45,000 nt of DNA from Neocallimastix lanati (nom. inval.) (taxonomy: Eukaryota; Neocallimastigomycota; Neocallimastigomycetes; Neocallimastigales; Neocallimastigaceae), in the NCBI GenBank assembly GCA_016946835.1, contig JACVTC010000036.1:1087501-1132500 (forward strand), read 5' to 3'. Numbering within the stretch: position 1 is the first letter of the stretch; each line of letters opens with the position of its first letter. The translations under genes and the position numbers were made by a program. The notes under the pieces are model-generated. The model searched no databases. It was not told the origin of the DNA and saw nothing but the letters and a program-made list of their open reading frames with translations. Shown here piece after piece: positions 26,761 to 38,379 of this stretch.

Positions 26761-27183
26761 GTGGTAAAAACTCATATTAATTATAATCAAAGAAAAAAAA
26801 AAAAGAAAAAAAATTAATAAATATTTATAATATACATATATAATATATATATTATCAAATGATTATACTTTAAAACTTTAGGAATATTATATACTTATGA
26901 TATCAATCTCATCCTTCAATAATATAAGAAAATATTTTTTCTATGAATTAATAATAATAATTACATTTAAAAATCAATTATATATTTCTTACTAAAGAAC
27001 ACTCACTTTTTTTCTTTAATAAATAAAGAATTGGTACAGCTAAACTATGAGTCGAAGAAGAGAGTGTGTATTATAATAGTATATCATTTTTTTTTTTTTT
27101 TATAGAAAGCTGTTGATTCTCGTTTTATTATTATTGTTATTATTATATTTTTTGTACTTATATATATATATATATTTCTATAT
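26761..27183. other. Intergenic DNA
   Basis: A+T-rich. A slightly G+C-richer patch at 27020-27075 (GGTACAGCTAAACTATGAGT) has no open frame. Confidence 0.4.
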
Positions 27184-27222
27184 AACAATGTATTAATTTT
27201 TCAAAGAAATTAATACATTGTT
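27184..27222. repeat. Perfect 16-bp inverted repeat with 7-nt loop
   Basis: AACAATGTATTAATTT, loop TTCAAAG, then the exact complement. It lies 46 bp outside the SINE at 27283. Confidence 0.8.
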
Positions 27223-27268
27223 TTACGAAAGTGTAATTGAAAAAGATAGTAAAAAAAAAAAAAAACTT

Positions 27269-27282
27269 ATAATAAAAACTAA
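27269..27282. repeat. Target-site duplication, left copy (SINE at 27283)
   Basis: ATAATAAAAACTAA, identical to 27735-27748. Confidence 0.85.
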
Positions 27283-27734
27283 AAAACAAAAACATAGACT
27301 TGCACATATGGGTACCCATCTCCCATATGGCCATACAGTTATTAATTAACTGTAAGGTGATGAGTTATTGGCATACTGTATCAGCTTCGCCGCTCTCAAT
27401 CGTCGTTACACACTGCCCGGAGATGCATTCCTAACGTTCCTACATATATCTCTAATGACCACGAGCATCAGAACGGAACCATTAACTCCTCCCTAGTGGG
27501 TGTAATCATTGGCGATTGGAAATTTTACAATCATCAAGGTCTATGCTTCAATTCAAAGCGTAGTATCAGGGTTGGGTGAAATAATCATCTGAGGGAAAGC
27601 CTTATGGACATCACGTGTGGTCTCATGATATCCCAGGATAGAAACCTCATCCGATTATTTGGTGCCATGCCGAGGATTCGAACCCCGCCCTCTACAGTGA
27701 CCTGTATCGTCCTAACCGACTGGACCAACATGGC
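27283..27734 (-). mobile_element. tRNA-derived SINE, 452 bp, minus strand
   Basis: Read on the minus strand, a tRNA-like head (27735-27663) carries perfect RNA polymerase III boxes. It is followed by a 350-bp body with no open frame and a T-rich 3' end (CTATGTTTTTGTTTT). A perfect 14-bp duplication flanks it. The body holds several possible hairpins, for example AAATAATC with GATTATTT, and CCCATATG with CATATGGG near the 3' end. Positions 27369-27401 share 25 of 33 ungapped bases with 18309-18341 of the other SINE. The element is far richer in G+C than its surroundings, which fits recent insertion. It needs LINE enzymes in trans; the decayed LINE at 38886 shows that LINEs exist in this genome, but a partner is not identified. 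Confidence 0.85.
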
Positions 27735-27735
27735 A
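27663..27735 (-). tRNA. tRNA-like head of the SINE, probably not a functional tRNA
   Basis: The minus strand folds as a near-cloverleaf. The acceptor stem GCCATGT pairs with GCATGGC and is followed by A and then CCA in the DNA. The D arm is GTCC/GGAC and the T arm is CGGGG-TTCGAAT-CCTCG. Box A (TGGTCCAGTCGG, 27727-27716) fits TRGYNNAGTNGG, and box B GGTTCGAATCC (27684-27674) is perfect. The anticodon arm is abnormal: ACAG pairs with CTGT around only GTCA, so the loop is too short and U33 is missing. GTC would suggest an Asp origin, but the isotype is not certain. The damaged anticodon arm, the genomic CCA and the attached body point to a SINE promoter, not a working tRNA gene. Confidence 0.75.
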
Positions 27736-27748
27736 TAATAAAAACTAA
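27735..27748. repeat. Target-site duplication, right copy
   Basis: ATAATAAAAACTAA next to the tRNA-like head. Its first base could equally belong to the element. Confidence 0.85.
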
Positions 27749-29154
27749 TATATTGTATTTTTTATTTATTTTTTTTTATTTGAATAAATTTAATGTTTAA
27801 TGATTTAATAATAAATATCCATACATTAATAATTAAATAAATTTAATCTAAAATATGGTTAGAATAATTTATATTGCATATATAATTATATATATAAATA
27901 GTATAAAATATTTAACTCTTCATTAAACGTTAGATTGTAAATAAATAAAAAAAAAAAAAAATAAAATAAAATAAAATAAAACTTTTTAACTATTGAAACA
28001 TATGGACTCCAACATCATTAATTCCTAACATTTTATATATTATTAATTCATATGTTATGTATAGTACAAAGTATTATATGATTTTAAGTTATAAAAGACT
28101 TTAAAAAAAAAATTGATAAAAAACTGAAATAAAAAAAAAATATATAATATATATTTATCTATTTATCTTTTTTGTATCTAATATATTAATTTATTATATA
28201 TAAACAATTATATATATAAATTCTATTATAGAATAGAACTTTGGATGTAAGAAATATTTCAATGAATATTCATTACTAAGGTGTTATTTAAGATATAATT
28301 TATAATCTTCATAATGAATATTTATATTATATTTTTGGAAAAAATTTTTATCATGAAAATTTTAATTTTTTTTTTATATGAAATAATAAAAAATTTATAA
28401 AAAAAAAAAAATTAAATAAATCGAATTTTTATTAAAATTTTATTACAGTTATTTAAAGTGCAAATATAAATAAAAATTATAATAGTAATGACTCATTTTT
28501 ATTTTAATGATATTTAATGATCTAATGATAATTAGTTTGATTAAAATATTTATATAAATATAAACAAAATATTAATAAAAAAAATAAAGTTTATATAATC
28601 TTGATTTTAAGTTATTTTTCTTTTTATATTATTATAAAATATTAATTATTTAATAATTAAATAAAATCTTTAACAGTGTTACGATACTAATAGAAATATA
28701 TATTTTTTATTTATTCCAAATAAAACTAACAGTAGTATACCTTTATACATATATATATATATTTTTTATTTATTCCAAATAAAACTAACAGTAGTATACT
28801 TTTATACATATACATATACATATATTATATATATTTTTTTAGTAAAAATAAATTTATACAAACAAAATTTATATAATTTTATATAATTGTTGATTATCAT
28901 TTTGTTTTTTTTCTTTATTTAATATATACAATTTAATACAATAAATATAAAATAAAAAACAAAAAACGAAAATAATTAAGAAATAATAATGAATATATAG
29001 AAATAAATAATAAAATATAATAATAATAAAAAAATTAACAATAAGCAATAACAAAAAATAATTATAAAAAATAAACATAATAAATAAATATATATAAGGA
29101 ATAAATAAGGAATTTCTTTTAGAATTAATAATTATAGATTATAAATACTAATAG
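27749..29154. other. A+T-rich intergenic DNA
   Basis: No gene is seen. It includes a 59-bp direct repeat pair at 28700-28810. The 69-codon minus-strand frame at 28869-29078 is Phe/Ile/Tyr low complexity and not credible. Confidence 0.5.
28700..28810. repeat. 59-bp direct repeat, two copies
   Basis: TATTTATTCCAAATAAAACT, then AACAGTAGTATAC and TTTATACATA, appear twice in tandem almost without change. Confidence 0.85.
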
Positions 29155-30300
29155 TAATAAATAATGAATAATAATAAATAATAAATAATTGAATAATAAA
29201 TAATAAATAATAAATAATAAATAATAAATAATTGAATAATAAATAATAAATAATAAATAATAAATAATAAATAATAAATAATAAATAATTGAATAATAAA
29301 TAATAAATAATAAATAATAAATAATAAAAAAGAATAAAAAGAGTATTTATTAATAAATAATAAATAATAAATAATTGAATAATAAATAATAAATAATAAA
29401 TAATAAATAATAAAAAAGAATAAAAAGAGTATTTATTAATAAATAATAAATAATAAATAATTGAATAATAAATAATAAATAATAAATAATTGAATAATAA
29501 ATAATAAATAATAAATAATAAATAATAAATAATAAAAAAGAATAAAAAGAGTATTTATTAATAAATAATAAATAATAAATAATAAATAATAAATAATAAA
29601 TAATAAATAATAAATAATAAATAATAAATAATAGATAATAAATAATAAATAATAAATAATAAATAATAGATAATAAATAATAAATAATAAATAATAAATA
29701 ATAAATAATAAATAATAAATAATAAATAATAAATAATAAATAATAAATAATAGATAATAAATAATAAATAATAAATAATAAATAATAAATAATAAATAAT
29801 AGATAATAAATAATAAATAATAAATAATAGATAATAAATAATAAATAATAAATAATAAATAATAAATAATAAATAATAAATAATAAATAATAAATAATAA
29901 ATAATAAATAATAAATAATAAATAATAAATAATAAATAATAAATAATAAATAATAAATAATAAATAATAAATAATAAATAATAAATAATAAATAATAAAT
30001 AATAAATAATAAATAATAAATAATAAATAATAAATAATAAATAAAAAATAAATAATAAATAATAAATAAAAAAATAAATAATAAATAATAAATAATAAAT
30101 AATAAATAATAAATAATAAATAATAAATAATAAATAATAAATAATAAATAATAAATAATAAATAATAAATAATAAATAATAGATAATAAATAATAAATAA
30201 TAAATAATAAATAATAAATAATAAATAAAAAATAAATAATAAATAATAAATAAAAAAATAAATAATAAATAAAAAAAAAAATAAATAATAAATAATAAAC
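29155..30300. repeat. 1.15-kb TAATAAA heptanucleotide satellite
   Basis: The unit TAATAAA repeats over about 1.15 kb with rare variants (TAGATAA, TAATTGA). On the left half a longer pattern (TAATAAAAAAGAATAAAAAG, then AGTATTTATTAA) recurs at 29325, 29410 and 29530. Because 7 is not a multiple of 3, the minus strand is open in more than one frame (up to 319 codons), each a Phe-Ile-Ile-Tyr-Tyr-Leu-Leu repeat; I reject these as genes. Confidence 0.95.
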
Positions 30301-31230
30301 AATAAACAATAAATAATAATTAATAATTTTTTTATTATAAAAAAATTTTTTTTATATATTTATTATTACAAAAAAAAATTATTAAAAAGGTAAATACATA
30401 AATTTACGGCCTATTTTAAATATTTTAAAAAAAATTTTTTTTATTAATTAAATCAATAAAATAGAAAAATGAAGTTAATATTAAATTTTATAATTTAATA
30501 TATAACAATGATATATAAATCATTTAATACATATGATATAATGCTTTTTTTTTTATTCTGTTTTATTTGTATTGTATTTTTTGTTAGTTTAATATGTTGA
30601 TGTACTCGTCTAATTTATTTATATATTTAACTCTGAGTTGTATATAGTATATTGATTTTTATTTTTGTCATTTTTGGCATAAATCATTGCCGTTTTACGC
30701 TATTTTTAATTCACTTTTAAATTAATAATATTTATTTTATTTACATAAATTTAAATATTATGAACTCTTAATATTATAAAATACTAATAATGATTATATA
30801 ACTTTGTCTATTTTTTTTTATAGAAATAATTATTTATTTTCATTAAACATATTATGAAAATATAAGAAATAACAATTTATTATGATTTTTTTTTTAATTA
30901 ATAGAATTTCATTTTCTTAATCATAGAGAATATGATTAAATGAAAATAACTTGAAAAGTAATTGATATATTTTAGTTTTATTTTAAATATTTATATGTGT
31001 TTATAGTATTATTGAATTTATTTTATATTGTGTCAGATAAAAAAAAATTGAAGGTTAATATGAAAATTAAAAAAATTTAATAAACTTTATATCTTTATTC
31101 TTAGAACTTTATCTAATTTCAATTTTCGTTTGTTGTAATATTTAAATATTTACATGTAAACATGATTTATTTGTTTATATATGTTAAATTTCCTATTATT
31201 TGTAGATCATAAATAATTTTTATTTATATT

Positions 31231-31380
31231 CTAAAAAAATAATTTATATTAAAAATATAATAAAATAATTTATATTCTAAAAAGATAATTTATATTCTAA
31301 AAAAATAATTTATATTCTAAAAAAAAAATTTATATTCTAAAAAGATAATTTATATTCTAAAAAAATAATTTATTACCTAA
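31231..31380. repeat. 20-bp tandem repeat
   Basis: ATAATTTATATTCTAAAAAA recurs at exact 20-bp spacing (TATATTCTAA at 31271, 31291, 31311, 31331, 31351). Confidence 0.9.
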
Positions 31381-31440
31381 ATATAATTTATATAAAATGT
31401 TAAATTATTAATTTATTTTATAACATTTATATAGTTTTTA

Positions 31441-31544
31441 TTATATGTTTTCTATTATATTTAATATATATATTTTTGTATATATTTTTATATTATATGT
31501 TTTCTATTATATTTAATATATATATTTTTGTATATATTTTTATA
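31441..31544. repeat. 52-bp tandem duplication
   Basis: TTATATGTTTTCTATTATAT and the following 32 bases are repeated once without a gap. Confidence 0.9.
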
Positions 31545-34500
31545 TTTGTATTGAAGTTAAATTAATATAAATAGTGCTAAATATTAGAAAAAAAAAAGCA
31601 TAAAAAATATTAATATTTAATAACGTTTTTATCAATTAAAAATGTTCTAAAAAAAATATTTTAATTATTGATTGAAAAACGGCAATGATTTATTTTCTTC
31701 AAAAATTAACATATATACTATTTATATAAATTATATACTATTTATGGTTTATTGTAACTATATTTGCATAAAGAAAAAAATTTTTTTTTTTTTAAATCTA
31801 TTATTTTTTATAAAAATGATTTGGTGTAACAAATATATATTATATATAGTAACATTTTTATATTTAGTGTATCAACCGTATCTTCATAAATTTATGTAAA
31901 TTTATGTCATATAAAATATGTCTTAATCCAAATTAATTAGAATAATATAATTTTTTTTAATCACTTAATTATAATAAATTATAATAAAAAAATATACTTT
32001 TTTTTAATATATATTTCTATAAAATAATATTTTTTTTATATTATTAATAATATAGTTTTTATATAATTTTATATAATAGCATTATATAATTTATTTTATT
32101 AATATTTTTTTATTTTTTTTTAACCGTTAAATTAAATAAATTAAATGGAAAATTAAATACACTATTTACTTAATAAAAAAACTATAATTTATAATTTTAA
32201 ATTTTTTGAAGAATGAAAACCTAAATATATATTGAATTAATATCTTAAACTTTTTAAGATTGAACCAATAAAGTAGTAATTACTTTTTTTTTTTTTATAA
32301 TGGCTAAAATAAAAACAATAAATATTAGAAAAAAAAAAATAAAAATAAAAAAAAAAAATAAATGGAACACAAAATTAAAAGTAATTATAATATAATTATA
32401 TTAAGAACTGATTATATTTAGTATTAATTTAAACTATAAAAATTATATAAAAAAATATATAATTATGATAGCAGTAATAACTTTGAATATGATATTAATG
32501 GTAATAATAATTATAATAATTACAATTAAAAAAAAAAAAAGGCATTTAAGAATATAAAGTTTATAAAGTAATTTAAAAAACTTAAAAAATTTAAAATTTG
32601 ATTTATTTAATAACAATTGTATAAGACGCTTTGAAGCATAATTACAAATATATGAAGAGCTTCATAATATACATTAAAATGCTATATCATAAAGGTAAAA
32701 ATGAAATTATAAATATGTAAAAATACTTGATTAATAATATTGGAAAACTTCAAAAAAAAAAAAAAAAATAATAATAATAAATTTATCTTTTATTTTTATT
32801 TATCTTTTTTTTTATTTATTTTTTTTTATTTTTTTTTTTTTTTATTTTATAATTTTAATTTTAGTAAGAATGTTTCAATTTATCTTTGATATATTTATTC
32901 TAATTGTTAGTATAAATATATAAGTTCTTTCCATATAACAAATAATAAGCAATTAGAATTAATTATTTATTTATAATCAAAGAGTTTATTGGAATTAAAC
33001 TTTTAATAAATATTAAAAATTTTTAATTAATTAATTAATAATTTATATGGTTTATTATAAATTTTCATTAGCCTGTTTGAAGAACTTTTAAAAAAATTCC
33101 ATAAACCTTTTTATTTTCTTCTACTTCTTCTTTTTTTTTTTTTTTTTTTTTTTTTTTGATTTTATTTTAAATTCAAAGCTTAATTAATTAATTATTTATT
33201 TAGTTTCTTTCTTCTTTTTCTTTTTTAATTTGTATTTTTATTATTTATTTCTTTTGTTTTAATGTAAAAAAATATTAAAAAAATTTTAAAAAGTTTAATT
33301 TAAAATTTTTTAGTATTTTTTTCGTGTATAAAATCAAATGTAAATTTAGTATACATGATCTAATATAATCTAATATAATCTAATATATAATAGATATTAT
33401 TTTTTTAATAGGTTGCCGTTTTCTTTTTTTTTTTCTTTTTTATTATTAAATCGAAAATTAAAATTTTTTAAAAATTTTTTTTAATAATAAATAATATAAA
33501 ATATAATTTTTTCCTATTATCTATATATAAAAACAATAATACAATGTAATTTTTTTTTGAATATTATCTATATATAAATGGAAATTAATTAGGAGAATTA
33601 AATAATAAAAATAATAAACAATAAAAATAAAAGGAAATTAATTATGAATAATAAATATTTATAATTTTTAATAGATAATAATTTTTATAATATATTTATT
33701 AAAATTTTTATTACATTAAATATATATATAATTATAATTATTAACTAAAAGTAATTTATTTATTTATTATATATTATAGATTTTTAATTTATTTAAAAAA
33801 TTGACTTTTTTTTTTATTTTTTTCTTATTTTATTAATATGAAGTTTAAATATTTATTTTTTTCATTGTATATAATCCAATATATTTAAAAAAGAATATCA
33901 ATTAATACTAGATTTAATTTTTAATATATTACACAAATATATATTGAATATATTTATATTGTTATATAATAAATTTATATTTAATTTTATATAAATTAAT
34001 TAATTGTTCTATTATTTCATCTATATTTAATATACTTTTAATTATTATACATAAACCGTATAAGCACATTTAGAAATTGTTTTGTGTAAATATTTATGTT
34101 ATTTATTATTATTTAAATTAAATTCAAATATAAATTATTATATTCAAAATCTAATGTTAAAAATTTTTATTATTAATTGATAATTAAAAAATGATAATAT
34201 GTTGTATATATATGCATTTCACGTATTAAATTAATTAGCTAATTTATGTACAAAATTATTTTTAATATAATTAGTAATAAATCATAATTTTTGTGAATTA
34301 TTAGAATAATAAAAAAAAATATATATATATTATAAATTTTATTAATTAAATGGTAATATATTATAATATATACTATCATATAAAACTAATAATCAATATG
34401 CATTGAGTAATACAATTCTTTTGTATTCAATTCAATATATTAATTTTTCCTTTTTTAAATTTCTAATAATAAAGGAATGTTTATCCTTATTTTTTTTTAT

Positions 34501-35104
34501 TATTAAATAATTAAAAATCTTTATTAAGTAATAATTAAAATTTTATTAAATTAATATATGTATTTTTTTTTTTATAATATTTAAAACTTTAGATTTTTTT
34601 CTTAAAAAATATTTTTTTCTTTTTTCTTTTTTCACTATCCTTAAAATTATTTATTTTTATTTTTTAATATAATTGTAAATATTTTAAAAAGAGTAGTTTT
34701 AGTTTAATAAAACTAATTTAATAAATATAAAACAAATATTAGTATATTTTGTGGAAAAGAGCGAATTTATTGAATTATTATTTTAAAAATTATATAATAA
34801 AACAATAAAAATATAAATATAAATATCAGTAAAGTCATAGTAAAACTATCTTAATTTTTATAGTAAAAAATAATAAAAAAAATATATAAACAGTTTGATT
34901 ATCAAATATAATTGTTTTTAAATAAAAAACATACCTTGAAATCATAAAGTAAATTATTTTTTTGCGAGATTTTATTTGGAGTTATTCGTTATATAACAAA
35001 AAATAAAATAAAATTAATTTGCTTTATTGTTTTCTAATAATTGTAAATATTTTCAATATTAAATTTAAGTTAAATTTAATAATTAAAACACTATTTTAAT
35101 AATA

Positions 35105-35105
<1 letters not shown>

Positions 35106-35142
<37 letters not shown>
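35106..35142. promoter_or_regulatory. A37 tract about 115 bp upstream of the SH3 gene start
   Basis: Uninterrupted A run. Poly(dA:dT) tracts exclude nucleosomes in fungal promoters generally, but such runs are everywhere in this window, so a regulatory role is only inference. Confidence 0.25.
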
Positions 35143-35145
<3 letters not shown>

Positions 35146-35258
35146 GATATAATATATTTTTTTTTATTAAAATATAAAAATTTAAAATAATATTTTTTTA
35201 TAAAAACTATTCAAACATAAACAACATAAACAATATATATTTTATAAAAAGATAAAAT

Positions 35259-37028
35259 ATGAAAATGAGTTTTATCCAATTATTTTTAGTAGTATTATTT
35301 ATAACATTTTCTTTAGCTTCTAATTCAGGTATTTCTTTAATATATAATTGTTATTTTTAATTATTAATTATTAATATATTATAATTAAAAATAATATTAA
35401 TTTTAAAATAAAAAAAAAAGTCTACGAGTAATAAAAAATTAATATATATTTAAAATTTTATAATAACAAATAATTATTATTTTTTTTTTTAAAAAAAAAA
35501 AGAATTACATTTCTCTGATTTAGGAGGGGAAATAGTTATTGGAAAAGAAAAATTACAAGCTTATACTAATAACCTTGATGAAGAAGGTACTATGGAGTTA
35601 AGACTTGTTCTTGAGGATGATCATGAATATAATCTTTCTTCAATGGTTTGTCGTGTAGGAAAAGGTCAATTCAATTGGACTCCACCAAAGAATATTCCAG
35701 ATGGTACTAAAGGTGTTTTTAAATATACTGTTAAAGTTGATGGAGAAGAATTCAGTGGTACTAGTGATAAGATGAAGTTTGTTTCATCATCATCATCATC
35801 CTCTAAAAGTTCTTCAGAATCAACTTCTACTAGTTCAAGTGAAAAGAGTGATGTCACCCAAACAGCTCCAAGTGAAGCTAGTGTTGTTTCTCCAGATAAA
35901 ATTATTATTAATAATTCAAGCCCAACTAATATTCAAAATGGTAATGATACCGTTGCTGACAATGGTCAACAACAAAACAATAATGTTCAACAATCTCTTG
36001 GTAATAATAATGGTCAAGCTGGTCAAAATAATGATAACAATAAAGTTGATGGTGTTAATAGTCCACCTAATGAAGGTAATAATAAGTATTTAATCTATAT
36101 TGGTGGAGGTAGTGGAATTGTTGTTGTTGCTTTAACTGGTTTATTTATTTTCTACAGGGTAAAATCTAGAAGAAGTCTCAGTGAATATGAATTCGATTCA
36201 AGACCATATAATAATACCTCAATGGATATTTCCCAAATGCCAAACTTATTAAATGGTAATTTAGCTTCAGTAAATATTCTTGGTTCTCCAAGCTTTAACG
36301 ATACCTCTAAAGGAAGTCAATACGGATTATATAACAATAATAACAATCCAAAATCATATCATGTTCCAAATATTGAATCCGGTGGTAGTGGTCTCTTACT
36401 TTCACCAGATTTATCTAATATGACTTCTAATTTCTATAACACAAGTCAAAAGGAAAAGGATAAGTCAAAACGTAATACCTATGAAATGATTTCTCCATAT
36501 GATCCAAGAGAAACCAGTTATCAAAATTTCAATGGTAACTTTGATGAAAGTCTAGTTTTAGATAATAATGGTATAATTAATCTTAATAGTAGTTCAAATA
36601 TGAACTTAAATGTCGATATCAATTCAAAACTTCCAAAATCTGAAAATTATTGTGCTAATCCAAGAAGTGGTAGTTTACCACGTAATAGAGTTCCAAATGA
36701 ACTTGCTGTACCATTGATGAATGAAGGAGGAGATGAAGAAGAAAATAAAAAGAATTATCGTTCATCAATTTTAAGTTATATATCTTCTAATCGTGGTTCA
36801 TATTACGGAGATAATGCTGACCATTCTATAAGTCATATATTATTAAACCATGTATGTACAGTTGCTTATGCATCTCAACCAGAAAATGAAGATGAATTAT
36901 ATTTAAAGGTTGGTGATAAGGTTAAAATCTTAGAAGTTTATGATGATGGATGGGCATGTGCTTTACAAATTTCAACAGGATTAGAAGGTATGATTCCATT
37001 AAATTGTACAGCTGAATACTATCAATAG
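35259..37028 (+). CDS. Secreted/type I membrane protein: KNH-like domain, TM, C-terminal SH3
   Basis: Exons 35259-35328 and 35524-37028 join in phase 1 to give 524 residues. Exon 1 codes a signal peptide (MKMSFIQLFLVVLFITFSLA). Residues about 24-110 resemble the fungal Kre9/KNH Ser-Thr-rich extracellular domain (GQFNWTPPKNIPDG is the best landmark). Next come a Ser/Thr then Asn/Gln-rich, probably glycosylated stalk (111-210) and one membrane segment (about 212-234, IGGGSGIVVVALTGLFIFY) with a following basic RVKSRR stop-transfer. A Ser/Asn-rich cytoplasmic region precedes an SH3 domain at about 468-524 (landmarks ENEDELYLKVGD, DDGWA, GLEGMIPLN). The layout suggests a cell-surface or cell-wall protein that recruits proline-rich partners inside the cell, in the general style of Sho1 but with a single membrane span. 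That role is inferred. An alternative acceptor at 35502 would add seven residues (ELHFSDL) in frame, and may even be the better one for the first domain strand. Confidence 0.85.
35329..35523 (+). other. Intron of the SH3 gene (195 bp, phase 1)
   Basis: Donor GTATTT, acceptor GATTTAG, with in-frame stops inside. The competing acceptor AAAG at 35502 shortens the intron to 174 bp without changing frame. TAG is the more usual fungal acceptor, so I list the longer intron. Confidence 0.7.
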
Positions 37029-37043
37029 ATAAATTAAATAATT

Positions 37044-37075
<32 letters not shown>

Positions 37076-37775
37076 AAAAAAAAAACAATACATTAAATAG
37101 ATTAAACAATACAATCAATTAACAGACTAAAAAAAAAAAAAAAAGATAAATGATGGATATAAAATAATATATATTAATTAAAAAAAAAAAAAAAAATAGT
37201 CATAGATTTTGAAACTTTAAAAATATCAATTATAACCTTATAATATAATTATTAAAATAAAAAGTATTTAGTATATTATACTTTTTATATTGTATAAATT
37301 AAAATAACTTATAAGTTTTAATAATTAAAGAAGTAATTATTTTTTTTTTTTTTTTCACATATTTATCCATCCTTTTTTTTTTTTCTTTGATTTTTATTAT
37401 TTTATTTATATAAATAAGATATTATGTACATTAAATTTTTTTTTTTTTTTTATAAAATCCTTTTAATAATATGTTTTATTTTTAATTAAAATTTTATATT
37501 TTGTTATTGTTTTAATATTATTATTTTATATAGTGCTATAAATAATATATATATATTTTCATTTTAATTTAATAATATATCTTTTTTTTTTTTTTTTATT
37601 TTACTCATTTAATTTTAAATTTAATCATAAAAACTAATAATAAAAGTAATAAATATACAAATATATAAAAAACAAAATCAAAAAAATTTGTTTATAAATA
37701 TGATAAATTTTACAATTTTTTTTATTATTATTATTTCTATTATTATTATTTTTTTTTGTTTTGTTTATTTTTTTA

Positions 37776-37811
<36 letters not shown>

Positions 37812-37916
37812 CTTTTCTTTTTCTTTTTATTACATGTATTTTTACAAATATTTAATTAATAAAGATGAAACAAGATTGCTGCCGTTAAAAAAAAAAAGAT
37901 TATTATTATTTTTTAT

Positions 37917-37975
<59 letters not shown>

Positions 37976-38379
37976 TTTTACCCGTTTAATTATTTAATAA
38001 TAAAATCTAATAATAAAATAAATAAATATACAAATATATAAAAAACAAAATCAAAAAAATTTGCTTATAAAATATGATGAATCTTGTTTTTCTGCATCTC
38101 TCAATATGGCATATTTTTATATGTGGTTTGTTTTTTAATAATTAAATAAATAATAAGTATTCTTTTTTTTATATATAAAATTTATTAATATTCAATTATT
38201 ATTTTTTATAATATATATATATATATATATTTTTTTTTTTATTTTACTCGTTTAATTTTATTTTACTCGTTCAATTTAATAATAAAAACTAATAATAAAA
38301 TAAATAAATATACAAATATATAAAAAACAAAATCAAAAAAATTTGTTTATAAAATATGATGAACCTTGTGGGTTTTTCT
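37029..38379. other. A+T-rich 3' flank with homopolymers and direct repeats
   Basis: Holds several A and T runs, including T32 at about 37779-37810 and T44 at 37929-37972, and a threefold direct repeat listed separately. A partial MITE-like end lies at 38094-38130 (GCATCTCTCAATATGGCATA, then ATATGTGGTTTG). The 77-codon frame at 37756-37989 is mostly Phe from T runs and is rejected. Confidence 0.5.
37629..38362 (+). repeat. Three direct copies of an 80-bp repeat
   Basis: ACTAATAATAAAA, then AAATATACAAATATATAAAA and ACAAAATCAAAAAAATTTG, occur at 37629-37705, 38001-38080 and 38281-38362. The last two copies are each followed by a MITE-like end, so a unit of about 280 bp including the MITE start was duplicated. 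Confidence 0.85.

Larger units (their letters stand above)
30301..35258. other. Long A+T-rich intergenic region
   Basis: No intact gene in nearly 5 kb. A degraded coding-like scrap lies at 32455-32720, with Asn/Tyr-rich codons, then a stretch reading CIRRFEA and YEELHNIH broken by TAA codons. The 75-codon plus frame at 31672-31899 is not convincing. The final 500 bp hold an A37 run (35106-35142), which may be part of the promoter of the SH3 gene as a nucleosome-poor tract (inference). Confidence 0.5.

Noticed and set aside
27663-27735. Functional tRNA-Asp gene
   Set aside because: Anticodon loop is too short and lacks U33, CCA is in the DNA, and it is part of a retroposed unit with target-site duplications.
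29350-30309. Long minus-strand reading frames of 288 and 319 codons
   Set aside because: They are translations of the 7-bp satellite in two frames, with a 7-residue Leu/Phe/Ile/Tyr repeat. No independent sign of coding.
35666-36093. Antisense (63 codons) and plus-frame (104 codons) frames within the SH3 gene
   Set aside because: Shadows of the Ser and Asn/Gln triplet runs in the true frame.
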